Assembly (NCBI RefSeq): GCF_003429085.1
Contig: NZ_QVTC01000006.1
Span: 1 to 64,000 of the forward strand
Direction: 5' to 3'
DNA length: 64,000 nt
From: Bacillus sp. V59.32b
Lineage (GTDB): Bacteria; Bacillota; Bacilli; Bacillales; DSM-1321
Below the pieces are notes generated by a model. The model made no database searches, was not told where the DNA came from, and worked only from the letters and a program-made list of their open reading frames with translations. Below are positions 1 through 9,517 of the stretch, piece after piece (position 1 is the stretch's first letter; each line of letters begins with the position of its first letter). A program made the position numbers and the translations under genes.

Positions 1-112
1 TCCTGCGGAAAAACGGGCTGGCAAGACCCCGCAGCGAGGTACAAGTGAGGAGGCTTGCCAGTTCGTCCACGGAAAGCGGGTAGATTCCATGACCATTTGA
101 AAATCAACAATG
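1..112. repeat. Partial large intergenic repeat, class R2 (left end outside window)
   Basis: The window opens inside a GC-rich element with the words tcctgcgga, ccccgcagcg and cggaaagcgg, ending near an aaaatcaac motif at about 104-112. The same vocabulary (tcctgcgg, cggaaagcg, terminal atcaac) recurs at 10871-11122 and 60622-60751, so I group these as one dispersed class. No coding potential is evident. The left boundary cannot be seen. Confidence 0.6.
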
Positions 113-210
113 GAATTTAACAGAGCCTAAGAAAAAAATATTGCAGTGGGGGATGAAAAACCATAAAATTGTTTAGGTTAACGAAACAATTTAAGCAAAG
201 GAAGTTTTTC

Positions 211-1407
211 ATGCCTCGTTCATTTTGGATATTAATTATTGGAATGATTATAAATGTAACGGCTTCTTCTTTTTTATGGCCTTTGAATACCATTTTCATT
301 CATGATCAGCTTGGGAAATCATTGTCAGTAGCGGGTCTTGTGCTGATGGCGAACGCCTTGGCAAGTGTTATCGGGAATCTTATCGGGGGGAGCTTATTTG
401 ATAAAATCGGCGGTTACAAAACGTCACTTGCCGGTATTGTAATTACCTTGGTTTCTTCGCTAGGCTTGACGGTCAATCATGAATGGATCCCTTATATTGT
501 ATTTTTGACACTCTCGGGTTTTGGTACGGGAATCGTTTTCCCGGCCATCTTTGCTATGGCTGGAACGAGCTGGAAAGAAGGAGGAAGAAAAGCCTTTAAC
601 GCCATATATGTTGCCCAAAATCTCGGGGTTGCCATAGGTTCCGCATTAGGCGGGGTAATTGCTTCCATATCCTTTGAGTATATATTCGCCGCTAATACAG
701 GTTTGTATCTGCTATTCATGCTGCTTGCTTTTTTTGGTTTTAAAGGAATGGATGGAGAGACTGGCAGTCAGACATCCATCTTAAATGAACAGAGACCTTT
801 GAAAAACAGTGCAAAGCTAAACGCCTTGTTTATCCTTTGTATCGGCTACTTTTTATGCTGGATCGGTTATGTTCAATGGCAATCGACAATTGCTGCCTAT
901 ACTCAGGAAATCGGCATATCGCTTAAGCAATATAGTCTTCTCTGGACGATCAATGGTGCTTTGATTGTATTGGCCCAGCCGATTGTAACGGCGGCTATCA
1001 AATGGTTTGCGAAAACGTTAAAGGTTCAATTGATTGTTGGAATGCTTATTTTTATTGTTTCCTTCTCGGTAGCCGCTAATGCCAATGGTTTTGCCGGGTT
1101 TCTAACGGCTATGGTGATTTTGACCATTGGCGAGATGTTTGTTTGGCCAGCAGTCCCTGCAGCAGCGAATGAGCTTGCTGTAAAAGGTAAAGAAGGTTTC
1201 TACCAGGGGGTCGTAAACAGCACGGCGACAGCGGGAAGAATGATTGGTCCATTGCTCGGTGGTTTTTTGGTCGACATCCATGGAATGGACATGATGTTCA
1301 GCGTCTTGTCGGTTCTATTTGTGGTCGCGATCATGACGACGATCCTATTTGACCGCTCGCTAAGGAGATCCAATGATGAAAATCGAATCATTTCACAAGC
1401 AAAATAA
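211..1407 (+). CDS. Major facilitator superfamily efflux transporter (YttB-like)
   Basis: This is a 398-residue membrane protein with about twelve hydrophobic segments and the loop-2/3 MFS signature around GGSLFDKIGGYKTS. It probably exports small molecules by proton antiport; the substrate cannot be read from sequence. The frame is open from a TTG at 169, but the ATG at 211 is preceded by AAAGGAAG at 197-204 with normal spacing, so I start there. B. subtilis has an MFS gene, yttB, close to leuS, and the location next to leuS here is consistent with orthology. The fold is certain, the name is inferred from position. Confidence 0.85.
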   Translation: MPRSFWILIIGMIINVTASSFLWPLNTIFIHDQLGKSLSVAGLVLMANALASVIGNLIGGSLFDKIGGYKTSLAGIVITLVSSLGLTVNHEWIPYIVFLTLSGFGTGIVFPAIFAMAGTSWKEGGRKAFNAIYVAQNLGVAIGSALGGVIASISFEYIFAANTGLYLLFMLLAFFGFKGMDGETGSQTSILNEQRPLKNSAKLNALFILCIGYFLCWIGYVQWQSTIAAYTQEIGISLKQYSLLWTINGALIVLAQPIVTAAIKWFAKTLKVQLIVGMLIFIVSFSVAANANGFAGFLTAMVILTIGEMFVWPAVPAAANELAVKGKEGFYQGVVNSTATAGRMIGPLLGGFLVDIHGMDMMFSVLSVLFVVAIMTTILFDRSLRRSNDENRIISQAK

Positions 1408-1554
1408 GATTTAATATTGGAAATCACACACTTTTTTTCCCGCGGCTGCATATATAACTGTGAACCTGTTTATAATCTTAGCTAACGGCTATTGATTTTA
1501 TGACTGAAATTTAATAGAATATTATATAATCTCATAATTGCAAAATGACGATGA

Positions 1555-1790
1555 TAAGGATTAATAACGATTTAGCTCCTGTGCAGAGAGTTGGCGAATG
1601 GTGCAAGCCAACCGGGACCAGTCGTGAACTCGCCTTTGAGTTTTAAGCATGAACCATAGTAGTGCTTAACGTAGTTTCCACGTTACGGATTTTGAGCGGG
1701 GCGATATCAAAGTCGCCAATTTGGGTGGTACCGCGGGAAGATATACATAATCCTCTCGTCCCTTTTTGGGATGAGGGTTTTTTTTTATTG
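1555..1790 (+). promoter_or_regulatory. T-box leader controlling leuS (Leu specifier)
   Basis: The region holds the T-box sequence around 1718-1736 (GGGTGGTACCGCGG), which pairs with the uncharged tRNA acceptor end. It is followed by a terminator hairpin (CCTCTCGTCCC paired with GGGATGAGGG, 1751-1780) and a run of about ten T. A CTC leucine codon at 1629-1631 lies in the expected specifier context (gaactcg). The leader should let transcription proceed into leuS when tRNA-Leu is uncharged. A TATAAT at 1525-1530 is a possible -10, but no good -35 is seen. Confidence 0.93.
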
Positions 1791-1836
1791 GTTTAAACAA
1801 CCGGAAATGCTTAAAGAAAAATAGGAGGAAAACATT

Positions 1837-4251
1837 ATGAGTTTCGATCATCAGCAAATCGAAAAAAAATGGCAAAAATATTGGGAGAATTATAAGACTT
1901 TCAAAACAAGCGAAGAAAAGGGAAAACGCAAATTCTATGCGCTTGATATGTTTCCATACCCATCCGGTGCCGGCCTACATGTAGGACACCCGGAAGGCTT
2001 TACGGCAAGCGATATACTATCTCGTATGAAGAGGATGCAAGGCTATAAAGTGCTTCATCCGATGGGCTGGGATGCATTCGGGTTGCCGGCAGAGCAGTAT
2101 GCCTTAGATACTGGGAATGATCCGGCTGAATTCACAGAGAAGAATATCAATACATTCAGGCGCCAGATTAAGTCGCTTGGTTTCTCCTATGATTGGGACC
2201 GTGAAATCAATACGACAGATCCAGACTATTATAAATGGACCCAGTGGATTTTCTTGAAATTATATGAAAAAGGCCTCGCTTACATCGACGAAGTGCCGGT
2301 TAACTGGTGCCCGGCACTCGGGACGGTTTTGGCAAACGAAGAAGTCATCGACGGAAAAAGCGAGCGCGGCGGCCATCCGGTTGAACGCCGTCCGATGAAG
2401 CAATGGATGCTTAAGATTACGGCGTATGCAGACCGTTTGCTCGACGACCTGGAAGAGGTTGACTGGCCTGAAAGCATCAAGGATATGCAAAGAAACTGGA
2501 TCGGCCGTTCTGAAGGTGCTGAAGTAACGTTTGCAATTGACGGACACGATGAATCATTCACCGTATTCACGACTCGTCCTGACACACTATTTGGTGCAAC
2601 GTATACCGTGCTTTCTCCCGAACATCCCTTTGTTGATAAAATAACGACCAAGGAACAAAAGCGTGCGGTAGAGGATTATGTTCAAACCGTCAAAAATAAA
2701 TCGGAGCTGGAACGGACTGATTTAGCAAAGGATAAAACCGGCGTATTCACCGGTGCTTATGCGATCAATCCGGTTAACGGGGAAAACATTCCGATTTGGA
2801 TTGCGGACTATGTATTAATGAGCTATGGAACGGGAGCGATCATGGCGGTTCCGGCCCATGATGAACGGGATTATGAATTCGCGAAAAAATTCGGGATAGA
2901 AATCAAAGAAGTCGTTGCTGGAGGAAATATCGAAGCAGAAGCTTATTCCGGTGACGGCGAGCATGTCAACTCAGGTTTCCTGGATGGAATGAAAAAAGAA
3001 GAAGCGATCAAGGCGATGATTGAATGGCTTAGCGAACAAGGCATTGGTGAAAAGAAAATTACCTACCGCCTGCGCGATTGGCTTTTCAGCCGCCAACGAT
3101 ACTGGGGGGAGCCGATTCCAATCATCCACTGGGAAGACGGCAGTGTGGAAGCAGTAAAAGATGAAGATCTTCCGTTGCTGCTTCCGAAAACTACCGAAAT
3201 CAAACCGTCCGGTACAGGGGAATCTCCACTAGCCAATATCGAGGATTGGGTAAATGTAACGGACGAAAACGGTCGCAGGGGGCGTCGCGAGACAAATACG
3301 ATGCCGCAATGGGCAGGCAGCAGTTGGTATTTCCTGCGCTACATCGATCCGAAAAACGCCGAGACAATCGCCGATTATGAAAAACTGAAAGAATGGCTTC
3401 CGGTTGATATCTATATTGGCGGGGCAGAGCATGCTGTCCTTCATTTATTGTATGCCCGTTTCTGGCATAAATTCTTATATGATATCGGCGTTGTTCCTAC
3501 GAAGGAACCTTTCCAGAAGCTATTTAACCAGGGGATGATTCTTGGGGAAAACAATGAAAAAATGAGCAAGTCAAAAGGCAATGTCGTAAACCCTGATGAG
3601 GTTGTTGAAAGCCACGGCGCAGACACGCTTCGCCTTTATGAAATGTTCATGGGGCCATTGGATGCCTCGATTGCCTGGTCGACCAACGGCCTTGATGGAT
3701 CCCGCCGCTTCCTTGACCGTGTATGGCGATTATTAATTGAGGAAGATGGCTCACTTACCTCTAAAGTAGTCGATAACGATGACAGCGGCAAATTGGAAAA
3801 AGTGTATCATCAAACGGTGAAAAAAGTGACCGAGAACTATGAAGAGCTTAAGTTCAATACAGCGATTTCGCAGTTGATGGTATTCATCAACGAGGCCTAT
3901 AAAGCGGATACGCTTCCGAAAGCTTATATCGAAGGGTTTACTAAATTGCTTTCCCCGGTAGCTCCTCATATTACCGAAGAGCTTTGGGAAAAGCTTGGCC
4001 ATAAAGAAAGCATCTCTTACGAAACATGGCCGGCTTATGACGAAGCAAAACTGATCGACAATGAAGTCGAAATCGTCATCCAAATCAATGGCAAAGTCAA
4101 AACGAAATTAATGGTGCCAACGGATATTACGAAAGAGCAGTTAGAGGAAATTGCAATGGATGATGAGACGATCAAAGAACAAATCGACGGCAAAACCGTA
4201 CGCAAGGTAATTGCCGTACCTGGCAAGCTCGTCAATATTGTGGCAAACTAA
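1837..4251 (+). CDS. leuS: Leucine--tRNA ligase
   Basis: Class I aminoacyl-tRNA synthetase, 804 residues, the usual length of the bacterial LeuRS. The HIGH motif appears as HVGH around residue 48 and the KMSKS loop at about 574-578 (EKMSKSKGN). The editing CP1 domain lies between them, with the threonine-rich TTRPDT segment near residue 250. The C-terminal anticodon-binding and tRNA-contact domains are complete. A strong ribosome site, taggagg, precedes the ATG. The gene is monocistronic, bounded upstream by its T-box leader and downstream by a terminator. Confidence 0.99.
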   Translation: MSFDHQQIEKKWQKYWENYKTFKTSEEKGKRKFYALDMFPYPSGAGLHVGHPEGFTASDILSRMKRMQGYKVLHPMGWDAFGLPAEQYALDTGNDPAEFTEKNINTFRRQIKSLGFSYDWDREINTTDPDYYKWTQWIFLKLYEKGLAYIDEVPVNWCPALGTVLANEEVIDGKSERGGHPVERRPMKQWMLKITAYADRLLDDLEEVDWPESIKDMQRNWIGRSEGAEVTFAIDGHDESFTVFTTRPDTLFGATYTVLSPEHPFVDKITTKEQKRAVEDYVQTVKNKSELERTDLAKDKTGVFTGAYAINPVNGENIPIWIADYVLMSYGTGAIMAVPAHDERDYEFAKKFGIEIKEVVAGGNIEAEAYSGDGEHVNSGFLDGMKKEEAIKAMIEWLSEQGIGEKKITYRLRDWLFSRQRYWGEPIPIIHWEDGSVEAVKDEDLPLLLPKTTEIKPSGTGESPLANIEDWVNVTDENGRRGRRETNTMPQWAGSSWYFLRYIDPKNAETIADYEKLKEWLPVDIYIGGAEHAVLHLLYARFWHKFLYDIGVVPTKEPFQKLFNQGMILGENNEKMSKSKGNVVNPDEVVESHGADTLRLYEMFMGPLDASIAWSTNGLDGSRRFLDRVWRLLIEEDGSLTSKVVDNDDSGKLEKVYHQTVKKVTENYEELKFNTAISQLMVFINEAYKADTLPKAYIEGFTKLLSPVAPHITEELWEKLGHKESISYETWPAYDEAKLIDNEVEIVIQINGKVKTKLMVPTDITKEQLEEIAMDDETIKEQIDGKTVRKVIAVPGKLVNIVAN

Positions 4252-4256
4252 ATGGA

Positions 4257-4285
4257 AGCCTCCCTTATAATGAGGGAGGTTTTTG
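4257..4285 (+). terminator. leuS terminator
   Basis: GCCTCCC and GGGAGG flank a nine-base loop and are followed by TTTTTG, six bases after the leuS stop. Confidence 0.85.
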
Positions 4286-4364
4286 TGTGGAGTTAAAAGT
4301 TTGGTGGAAGCGGTTGTTATTGCTATAATGAAGGAACGAAATTCTAAAGTAATGAGGTGCCCAT

Positions 4365-4676
4365 ATGGAAGAGATCAAAACGATTACAACTGATGAATTA
4401 GAGGAAAAGCTGGAAGCAGGAGAAAAGCTCGAGTTAGTGGATGTCCGCGAGGATGAGGAAGTGGAGTATGGGATGATCGAAGGAGCAAAGCACATCCGGA
4501 TGGGTACGATTCCCGAGAATCTTGATTACTTTGACAAAGATAAGGAATATATTTTCATCTGTAGATCAGGAAGCAGAAGCCTGAATGTTTGTCACTACAT
4601 GCAGGAACAAGGCTATAAAGTGCGCAACATGGTTGGAGGCATGATGAATTGGGATGGAGAAGTGATTGTAAAGTAA
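4365..4676 (+). CDS. ytwF: Single-domain rhodanese-like protein (YtwF)
   Basis: A 103-residue protein made of one rhodanese domain: the LVDVRED segment near residue 25, the active-site loop CRSGSRS starting at Cys66, and the closing GGMMNW segment near residue 91. Such proteins carry sulfane sulfur as a persulfide on the loop cysteine and may hand it to sulfur-using pathways in the cytosol. The start has a gaggtg ribosome site. It lies directly after leuS in its own unit. The physiological acceptor is unknown. Confidence 0.9.
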   Translation: MEEIKTITTDELEEKLEAGEKLELVDVREDEEVEYGMIEGAKHIRMGTIPENLDYFDKDKEYIFICRSGSRSLNVCHYMQEQGYKVRNMVGGMMNWDGEVIVK

Positions 4677-4710
4677 TCCTGAAATAGAATGGATACGATC
4701 GGAATGTTGG

Positions 4711-4828
4711 ATAACTCCCGAATTTTAGAAATATGCCCGAGATTTGGGATATGCCCGAAATCCAAGATATATGCCCGAAAATTAAAATATATGCCCGGAA
4801 CCTGATTTATGTCCGACTTTTGTATAAA
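4711..4828. repeat. Intergenic array A: about six ~20-bp units with core atatgcccgaa
   Basis: Units begin at 4711, 4731, 4749, 4769, 4789 and 4809. The four central units share atatgcccg(a/g)(a/g)a, while the outer two are degenerate (ataactcccgaa, atgtccgac). Spacing is 20 bp except for one 18-bp unit. The second half of each unit varies. The array fills the gap between the rhodanese gene and cse60 and has no open frame of note. It shares design with arrays at 25482-25601 and 52053-52123. Confidence 0.85.
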
Positions 4829-4876
4829 ATTCAGGATTAGGGGCAACCCTGTTTGTAAAAAGGGCAGGGGAAAGCC

Positions 4877-5059
4877 ATGATTCAAGTGAAGCTATTTGAT
4901 TATGAGCATGAAAAGGATCTAGAGGAAGAGATGAATTCGTTTCTTGAAGACATCCGTGATAAGCAGATTGTCGATATTAAATACAATGTTGCGGCAACCG
5001 CTGAAGAGGAAGAAGAACAAATTTACTGTTTCAGTGCAATGATCATTTATAAAAAATAA
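4877..5059 (+). CDS. cse60: Sporulation-specific small protein Cse60
   Basis: A 60-residue acidic protein beginning MIQVKLFDYEHEKDLEEE and ending CFSAMIIYKK, a pattern I recognise as the Cse60 (YteV) family. In B. subtilis this gene is transcribed in the mother cell under sigma E; its biochemical role is unknown. The ribosome site aggggaaag precedes the ATG. I could not find a convincing sigma E promoter by eye, partly because repeat array A occupies the upstream gap. Confidence 0.85.
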   Translation: MIQVKLFDYEHEKDLEEEMNSFLEDIRDKQIVDIKYNVAATAEEEEEQIYCFSAMIIYKK

Positions 5060-5063
5060 TGAA

Positions 5064-5104
5064 AGAAAACATTTCAATGATCATGGTTGAAATGTTTTCT
5101 TTAT
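5064..5104. terminator. Terminator after cse60
   Basis: AGAAAACATTTCAA and TTGAAATGTTTTCT form a 14-bp stem followed by TTTA. The arms are A/T flanked, so it could work in both directions and also end the small gene on the other strand. Confidence 0.8.
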
Positions 5105-5107
5105 GTT

Positions 5108-5283
5108 TTATACGCTGCTATTTCCGCAGAACGGCCCCTTCAGTGCTTCAGCCTTTGCTGATTCAACGTTGTCGTTTTTTCCCTCAAACATATCAGGGGG
5201 TTCCCCATCTTATTTTTTCGATTTAAATATAGGGCTAGGGCAGTGACGATAAGTAGCGGTAGAAAAATCATAAGCCAAATCAT
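5108..5283 (-). pseudogene. Small membrane protein, probably frameshifted
   Basis: On the minus strand AAAAAGGAGAGG precedes an ATG at 5283. The first frame gives a short N-terminal membrane segment (MIWLMIFLPLLIVTALAL, then basic LNRKNK) and stops at 5140 after 47 residues with an unconvincing tail. Reading the next frame from the G run (plus strand 5200-5207) gives a smooth polar tail with GEPPDMFEGKNDN and CGNSSV, ending at 5108. One missing G in a GGGG run would join the two into about 57 residues. The family was not recognised; a real short version in the first frame is also possible. Confidence 0.45.
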
Positions 5284-5426
5284 ACAAGCCTCTCCTTTTT
5301 AAATAGTTTGTTATAAATGTGAAAAAACTGGTCATTGCAGATTTACAACTAAGCAACTTTCAAGAAACCATTGTATACTTAGTACGGAAGTCACGTTTTA
5401 TCTAATATTGGAGGTTATCTTTTAAA

Positions 5427-6338
5427 ATGAAGGTTGTCAATAATATCACAGATTTAATCGGGGAAACGCCTGTTGTCCGACTTAATAAGCTTGTCCCTGA
5501 AAATGCAGCGGATGTATATGTAAAACTCGAAATGTTTAATCCCTCAGGAAGTGTAAAGGATCGCGCAGCTTTTAATATGATCAAGGTGGCTGAGGAAGAA
5601 GGGCTGCTGGGTCCAGGAGATACGATCATTGAACCGACGAGCGGCAATACGGGCATTGGTTTGGCCATGACCGCAGCAGCGAGAGGCTATCGGGCGATTT
5701 TGATTATGCCTGATAATATGACAAAAGAACGAATCAATATTTTAAAAGCTTATGGTGCGGAAGTTGTGCTGACGCCAAGCGAAAAGAAAATGCCAGGAGC
5801 GATTGAAAAAGCCCTTGAATTACAGCGTGAAATTCCGGGCAGTTTCATTCCTCAGCAGTTTGAAAACAAAGCAAATGCTGATATTCACCGGAGTACGACA
5901 GCACTGGAAATCTTCGAACAGATGGATGGACAGCTTGATGCTTTCGTGGCAACTGCTGGCACGGGAGGAACAATTACCGGAACCGGGGAAGCTTTAAAAG
6001 GGAAAATCCCTGGCTTATACATTGCCGTGGTTGAACCAAAAGGATCACCTGTATTATCAGGAGGCCAGCCTGGACCTCATAAACTGGTAGGCACGAGTCC
6101 GGGATTTGTTCCTAACATACTGAATACAGACGTCTATGACGAGATTATTCAAATAGCAGATGAGGAAGCAGTTGATACATTTAAAAGATTAGCGAGTGAA
6201 GAAGGAATATTTGTCGGTCCTTCAGCAGGAGCCGCTATATATGCCTCAATTGAAATCGCAAAACGTTTAGGAAAAGGCAAAAGAGTGCTTTGTATCGCAC
6301 CGGATACAGGTGAGCGATATTTGAGTATGGATTTATAA
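5427..6338 (+). CDS. ytkP: Cysteine synthase-like PLP enzyme (YtkP)
   Basis: A 303-residue fold-type II PLP enzyme. Lys44 in NPSGSVKDR is the Schiff-base lysine, TSGNTG near residue 72 binds the substrate carboxylate, and GTGGTITGTG near 175 cradles the PLP phosphate. The family reaction is beta-replacement of O-acetylserine with sulfide to give cysteine, although YtkP of B. subtilis is only annotated as a probable paralogue of CysK. The ATG has a ggagg site eleven bases upstream. It converges with the flavoprotein gene and shares a terminator with it. Confidence 0.9.
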   Translation: MKVVNNITDLIGETPVVRLNKLVPENAADVYVKLEMFNPSGSVKDRAAFNMIKVAEEEGLLGPGDTIIEPTSGNTGIGLAMTAAARGYRAILIMPDNMTKERINILKAYGAEVVLTPSEKKMPGAIEKALELQREIPGSFIPQQFENKANADIHRSTTALEIFEQMDGQLDAFVATAGTGGTITGTGEALKGKIPGLYIAVVEPKGSPVLSGGQPGPHKLVGTSPGFVPNILNTDVYDEIIQIADEEAVDTFKRLASEEGIFVGPSAGAAIYASIEIAKRLGKGKRVLCIAPDTGERYLSMDL

Positions 6339-6350
6339 TAGGATTTTATA

Positions 6351-6381
6351 AAGATAGCACGCGGATAGCGTGCTATTTTTC
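6351..6381. terminator. Bidirectional terminator between ytkP and ytfP
   Basis: ATAGCACGC and GCGTGCTAT form a perfect 9-bp stem with a GGATA loop followed by TTTTT. It sits between convergent genes and overlaps the last codon of the minus-strand gene. Confidence 0.85.
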
Positions 6382-7644
6382 GTTCCGGCTGTATAAGGCT
6401 GCATTTTTCCCGGCGAGCCTGCCTGTGACAAGAGCGGAAGTAATGTTGTACCCGCCTGTATACCCGTGTATGTCGAGAATTTCCCCGCAAAAATATAATC
6501 CATTCATTAATTTGGAGCCCATTTCCTTCGGGTGGATTTCTTTCACCGACACGCCTCCGCCGGTGACAAAAGCTTTCTCAAGTGGCTGAGTTCCATTAAC
6601 GGTGAAATGAAAGTCTTTGCAAAGCTCAGCGAACTTACGAAGTTTATCATGCGAGATCGCGCTCCCTTGTTCTTGAAGGTCGATACCGCTTCTTTCCAGA
6701 AGAAAATGAAGGTACCTCTCCTGCAACATCCCTTTGAAAATGTTTTTTACAGCTTTTTTAGGTTCCGCCTTAATCTCTTTAATGATTTCCTGAAAAAGCT
6801 TTTCCTTGTTTTTATCAGGCAGGACATCAAGTTTCATCGTTACATGAGACAGATTCCACTTTTTCATCGCTTTCACGACGAATTGGCTGCACCGCAATAC
6901 GGCGGGTCCCGATACCCCAAAATGGGTAAAGATCATGTCCATTTTATGAGTGATCAGCGGCTTACCTTTAGGATTCAATACACTCAATGATACGTCCCTG
7001 AGTGACAGTCCCTGCAATGTCTTCTGCTTAATAAATGGCTCATCGCTTAACACGGGTACTTCGGTAGGGAATAGATCAGTAATAGTATGTCCGGCTTTTT
7101 TTGCCCAAGCGTAGCCATCGCCGGTGGAGCCGGTATGCGGAACAGACTTGCCGCCAACTGCCACGACAACAGAATCAGTCTCAAAATAGTGGCCATCCTT
7201 TAAACGCACGCCGCTCGTTTTCCCGTTTTCATATGATACGTCCGCAACAGGAGAATTTGTATAAACGGTAACCTTTAAATCCTTCATCCGGTTAATCAGT
7301 GCATCAACCACGCTTTGCGCTTTATTATTGACAGGAAACATCCGTCCGTGATCTTCTTCCTTTAATTCAATGCCAAGCTTTTCGAAAAAGGCAATGATAT
7401 CTTCATTGCTGAATTCCGAAAAAGCACTGTATAAAAAACGTCCGTTGCCGGGTATGTGTTTTATGATTTCGTCAATCGAGAGACGGTTCGTTACATTACA
7501 CCGCCCTCCGCCTGATATGGCAAGCTTTCTGCCAAGTTTTTCTCCTTTATCAATCAGAAGCACCTGTGCCCCTTTTTCTCCGGCCGCTATCGAAGCCATC
7601 AATCCGGAAGGGCCGCCGCCGATCACAATTACATCATATTTCAT
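6373..7644 (-). CDS. ytfP: HI0933/BaiN-type FAD-dependent oxidoreductase (YtfP)
   Basis: A 423-residue flavoprotein with an N-terminal Rossmann dinucleotide motif ([12 protein letters not shown], residues 7-18) and the family signature [14 protein letters not shown] at about 40-55. The C-terminal GGGV and GYTGGYN segments complete the FAD fold. The reaction in Bacillus is not established. The frame opens at a GTG nine bases earlier (7653), but GGTGAT upstream spaces better with the ATG at 7644, which also matches the MKYDVIVIG start typical of the family. Confidence 0.88.
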   Translation of the reverse strand: MKYDVIVIGGGPSGLMASIAAGEKGAQVLLIDKGEKLGRKLAISGGGRCNVTNRLSIDEIIKHIPGNGRFLYSAFSEFSNEDIIAFFEKLGIELKEEDHGRMFPVNNKAQSVVDALINRMKDLKVTVYTNSPVADVSYENGKTSGVRLKDGHYFETDSVVVAVGGKSVPHTGSTGDGYAWAKKAGHTITDLFPTEVPVLSDEPFIKQKTLQGLSLRDVSLSVLNPKGKPLITHKMDMIFTHFGVSGPAVLRCSQFVVKAMKKWNLSHVTMKLDVLPDKNKEKLFQEIIKEIKAEPKKAVKNIFKGMLQERYLHFLLERSGIDLQEQGSAISHDKLRKFAELCKDFHFTVNGTQPLEKAFVTGGGVSVKEIHPKEMGSKLMNGLYFCGEILDIHGYTGGYNITSALVTGRLAGKNAALYSRNEK

Positions 7645-7826
7645 TTTAATCACCGCTTTTTCTGATTTTCATCTCTTCATTATATAGTAAACGGCAGCAT
7701 AATAAAAAACCAAGTCTGTTACAGGTTATCTGCCCATATATTTCTAAGATTTATTTTTCCGATATAGAATGAATTATGATAAGATTAAGAACGTGCGAAT
7801 GCAACTGAATGGTAGGAAGGGATTGT

Positions 7827-9437
7827 ATGTCATCTAAGGTTTTAAGAGGGGCGTTTATATTAACCCTTGGTTCGGTATTATCTAAAGTTCTGGGTTTGTT
7901 ATATGTCATTCCATTTGATGCATTGTTAGGCGAAGAAGGAGCCGGACTTTATTCATATTCGTATATTCCATATACAATCTTTATCAGTTTAGCAACGGCA
8001 GGGATGCCGCTTGCCGTATCAAAAACTGTTTCGAAATATAATGCGATCGAAGAGTATGCGGTCAGTCAAAAGCTTTTTAAATCCAGTTTAAAGCTAATGG
8101 TGGTTACGGGCTTTTTAGCCTTTTTACTTATGTATGCGATGGCGCCGGGATTGGCTAGTTTGGGCAGTTATGGAAAGTTCTCTGAAGAAGATTTGACGAC
8201 GGTGATTCGTGCAGTCAGCTTTGCGCTAATTATCGTGCCTGCCATGAGCATTATCCGCGGTTTTTTTCAAGGACATCAAGATATGAAGCCGACTGCTGTT
8301 TCGCAAGTTATTGAACAGTTGGTCCGTATCATTTTCCTATTAAGTGGAGCATTTGTCGTCTTAAAAATTTTAGATGGCGATATAGTAACAGCAGTTAGTG
8401 TCGCTACCTTTGCAGCAACGATCGGTGCGATAGGCGGTTTAGCTTTCCTTTTACTGTATTGGAAAAAGCAAAAACCATATTTAAATCAGCTATTGGCTGC
8501 CGATAAGGGAACGGTGGATATTTCCTTGATCGAAGTTTACAAGGAAATTTTCTTTTCTTCTATCCCATTTATCTTTGTAGCTATTGCGATGCCGCTTTTC
8601 CAGTTCGTGGACAACCTTACTTTTAGCAGGGCAATGGCTTCGATCGGAATGGATAGGGACGCGACGACCCAGGCCTTTGGTATTTTGAATTTTAATACGC
8701 AAAAGCTTGTAGTTATCCCAATGACGCTTGCAACTGCTTTCTCGATGGCGCTTGTACCATCAGTAACCAGTGCATTTGTCAGCAGCGATATGAATGCATT
8801 CCGGCATCAGCTTGATCAAGCATTTCAAATATTATTATTTGTCACGATCCCAGCAGTTATCGGAATGGCTATTCTTGCAGATCCTATTTATACGGCATTT
8901 TATGGACACAACCAGCTTGGGGCTAATATCCTGGCAACATACGCACCAACTGCCATTTTATTTGCTTTATTCTCCGTATCAGCTGCCGTGTTACAAGGGA
9001 TTAATCAGCAAAAATTCACAGTGCTGGGCTTGTTAGTAGGATTGCTGATTAAATTAAGCTTAAATATTCCATTGATTAAGCTATTTGATACAGCAGGTGC
9101 TGTTTATGCAACAACATTAGGCTATCTGGCTGCATGTTTGCTGAATTTATATTTCATTCGTTTCTTCACCGAATACAGCTATAAACTTATTGTAAAAAGA
9201 ACAATGTTGATTTTTATTCTCTCGGGAATCATGGCGCTGGTCGTTTGGGTAATGGAAAGCATTATGTTTCTCATATTGGATTCTGAAGGCCGGTGGCAGG
9301 CGGTTTTAATTACTGCGCTTTGCATGTTGTTTGGCGGTCTTGTATATGCGGTTCTTTCATTAAAGAGTACGCTTGCCCATAGGCTATTCGGAAATCGCAT
9401 CGAGAAGCTCCAAAGAAAATTAAAACTAAAAGTGTAA
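7827..9437 (+). CDS. murJ: Lipid II flippase MurJ (YtgP), MOP superfamily
   Basis: A 536-residue polytopic membrane protein of the MVF/MurJ type with about fourteen hydrophobic segments. It begins MSSKVLRGAFILTLGSVLSK, typical of the Bacillus YtgP group shown to act as a lipid II flippase in peptidoglycan synthesis. The frame is open from 7809, but the taggaaggga site fits the ATG at 7827. SpoVB-type exporters have the same fold, but the neighbouring ytfP and ytzG match the YtgP locus of B. subtilis. Confidence 0.88.
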   Translation: MSSKVLRGAFILTLGSVLSKVLGLLYVIPFDALLGEEGAGLYSYSYIPYTIFISLATAGMPLAVSKTVSKYNAIEEYAVSQKLFKSSLKLMVVTGFLAFLLMYAMAPGLASLGSYGKFSEEDLTTVIRAVSFALIIVPAMSIIRGFFQGHQDMKPTAVSQVIEQLVRIIFLLSGAFVVLKILDGDIVTAVSVATFAATIGAIGGLAFLLLYWKKQKPYLNQLLAADKGTVDISLIEVYKEIFFSSIPFIFVAIAMPLFQFVDNLTFSRAMASIGMDRDATTQAFGILNFNTQKLVVIPMTLATAFSMALVPSVTSAFVSSDMNAFRHQLDQAFQILLFVTIPAVIGMAILADPIYTAFYGHNQLGANILATYAPTAILFALFSVSAAVLQGINQQKFTVLGLLVGLLIKLSLNIPLIKLFDTAGAVYATTLGYLAACLLNLYFIRFFTEYSYKLIVKRTMLIFILSGIMALVVWVMESIMFLILDSEGRWQAVLITALCMLFGGLVYAVLSLKSTLAHRLFGNRIEKLQRKLKLKV

Positions 9438-9464
9438 GATATTGCTTAAGATATTCATAAAGAA

Positions 9465-9499
9465 TGCCTTGTCTGCTTAGCAAAGCAGCAAGGTTTTTT
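9465..9499 (+). terminator. Terminator or attenuator between murJ and ytzG
   Basis: CCTTGTCTGCTT pairs with AAGCAGCAAGG with one bulge, followed by TTTTTTC. It ends about 20 bases before the ytzG start, so some read-through is likely if the two genes are co-transcribed. Confidence 0.75.
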
Positions 9500-9517
9500 C
9501 ATATCTGGGAGGGCCAT

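Noticed and set aside
2260-2651. Long open frames antisense to leuS (and similar ones in other large genes)
   Set aside because: They are shadows of conserved coding sequence and have no start signals.
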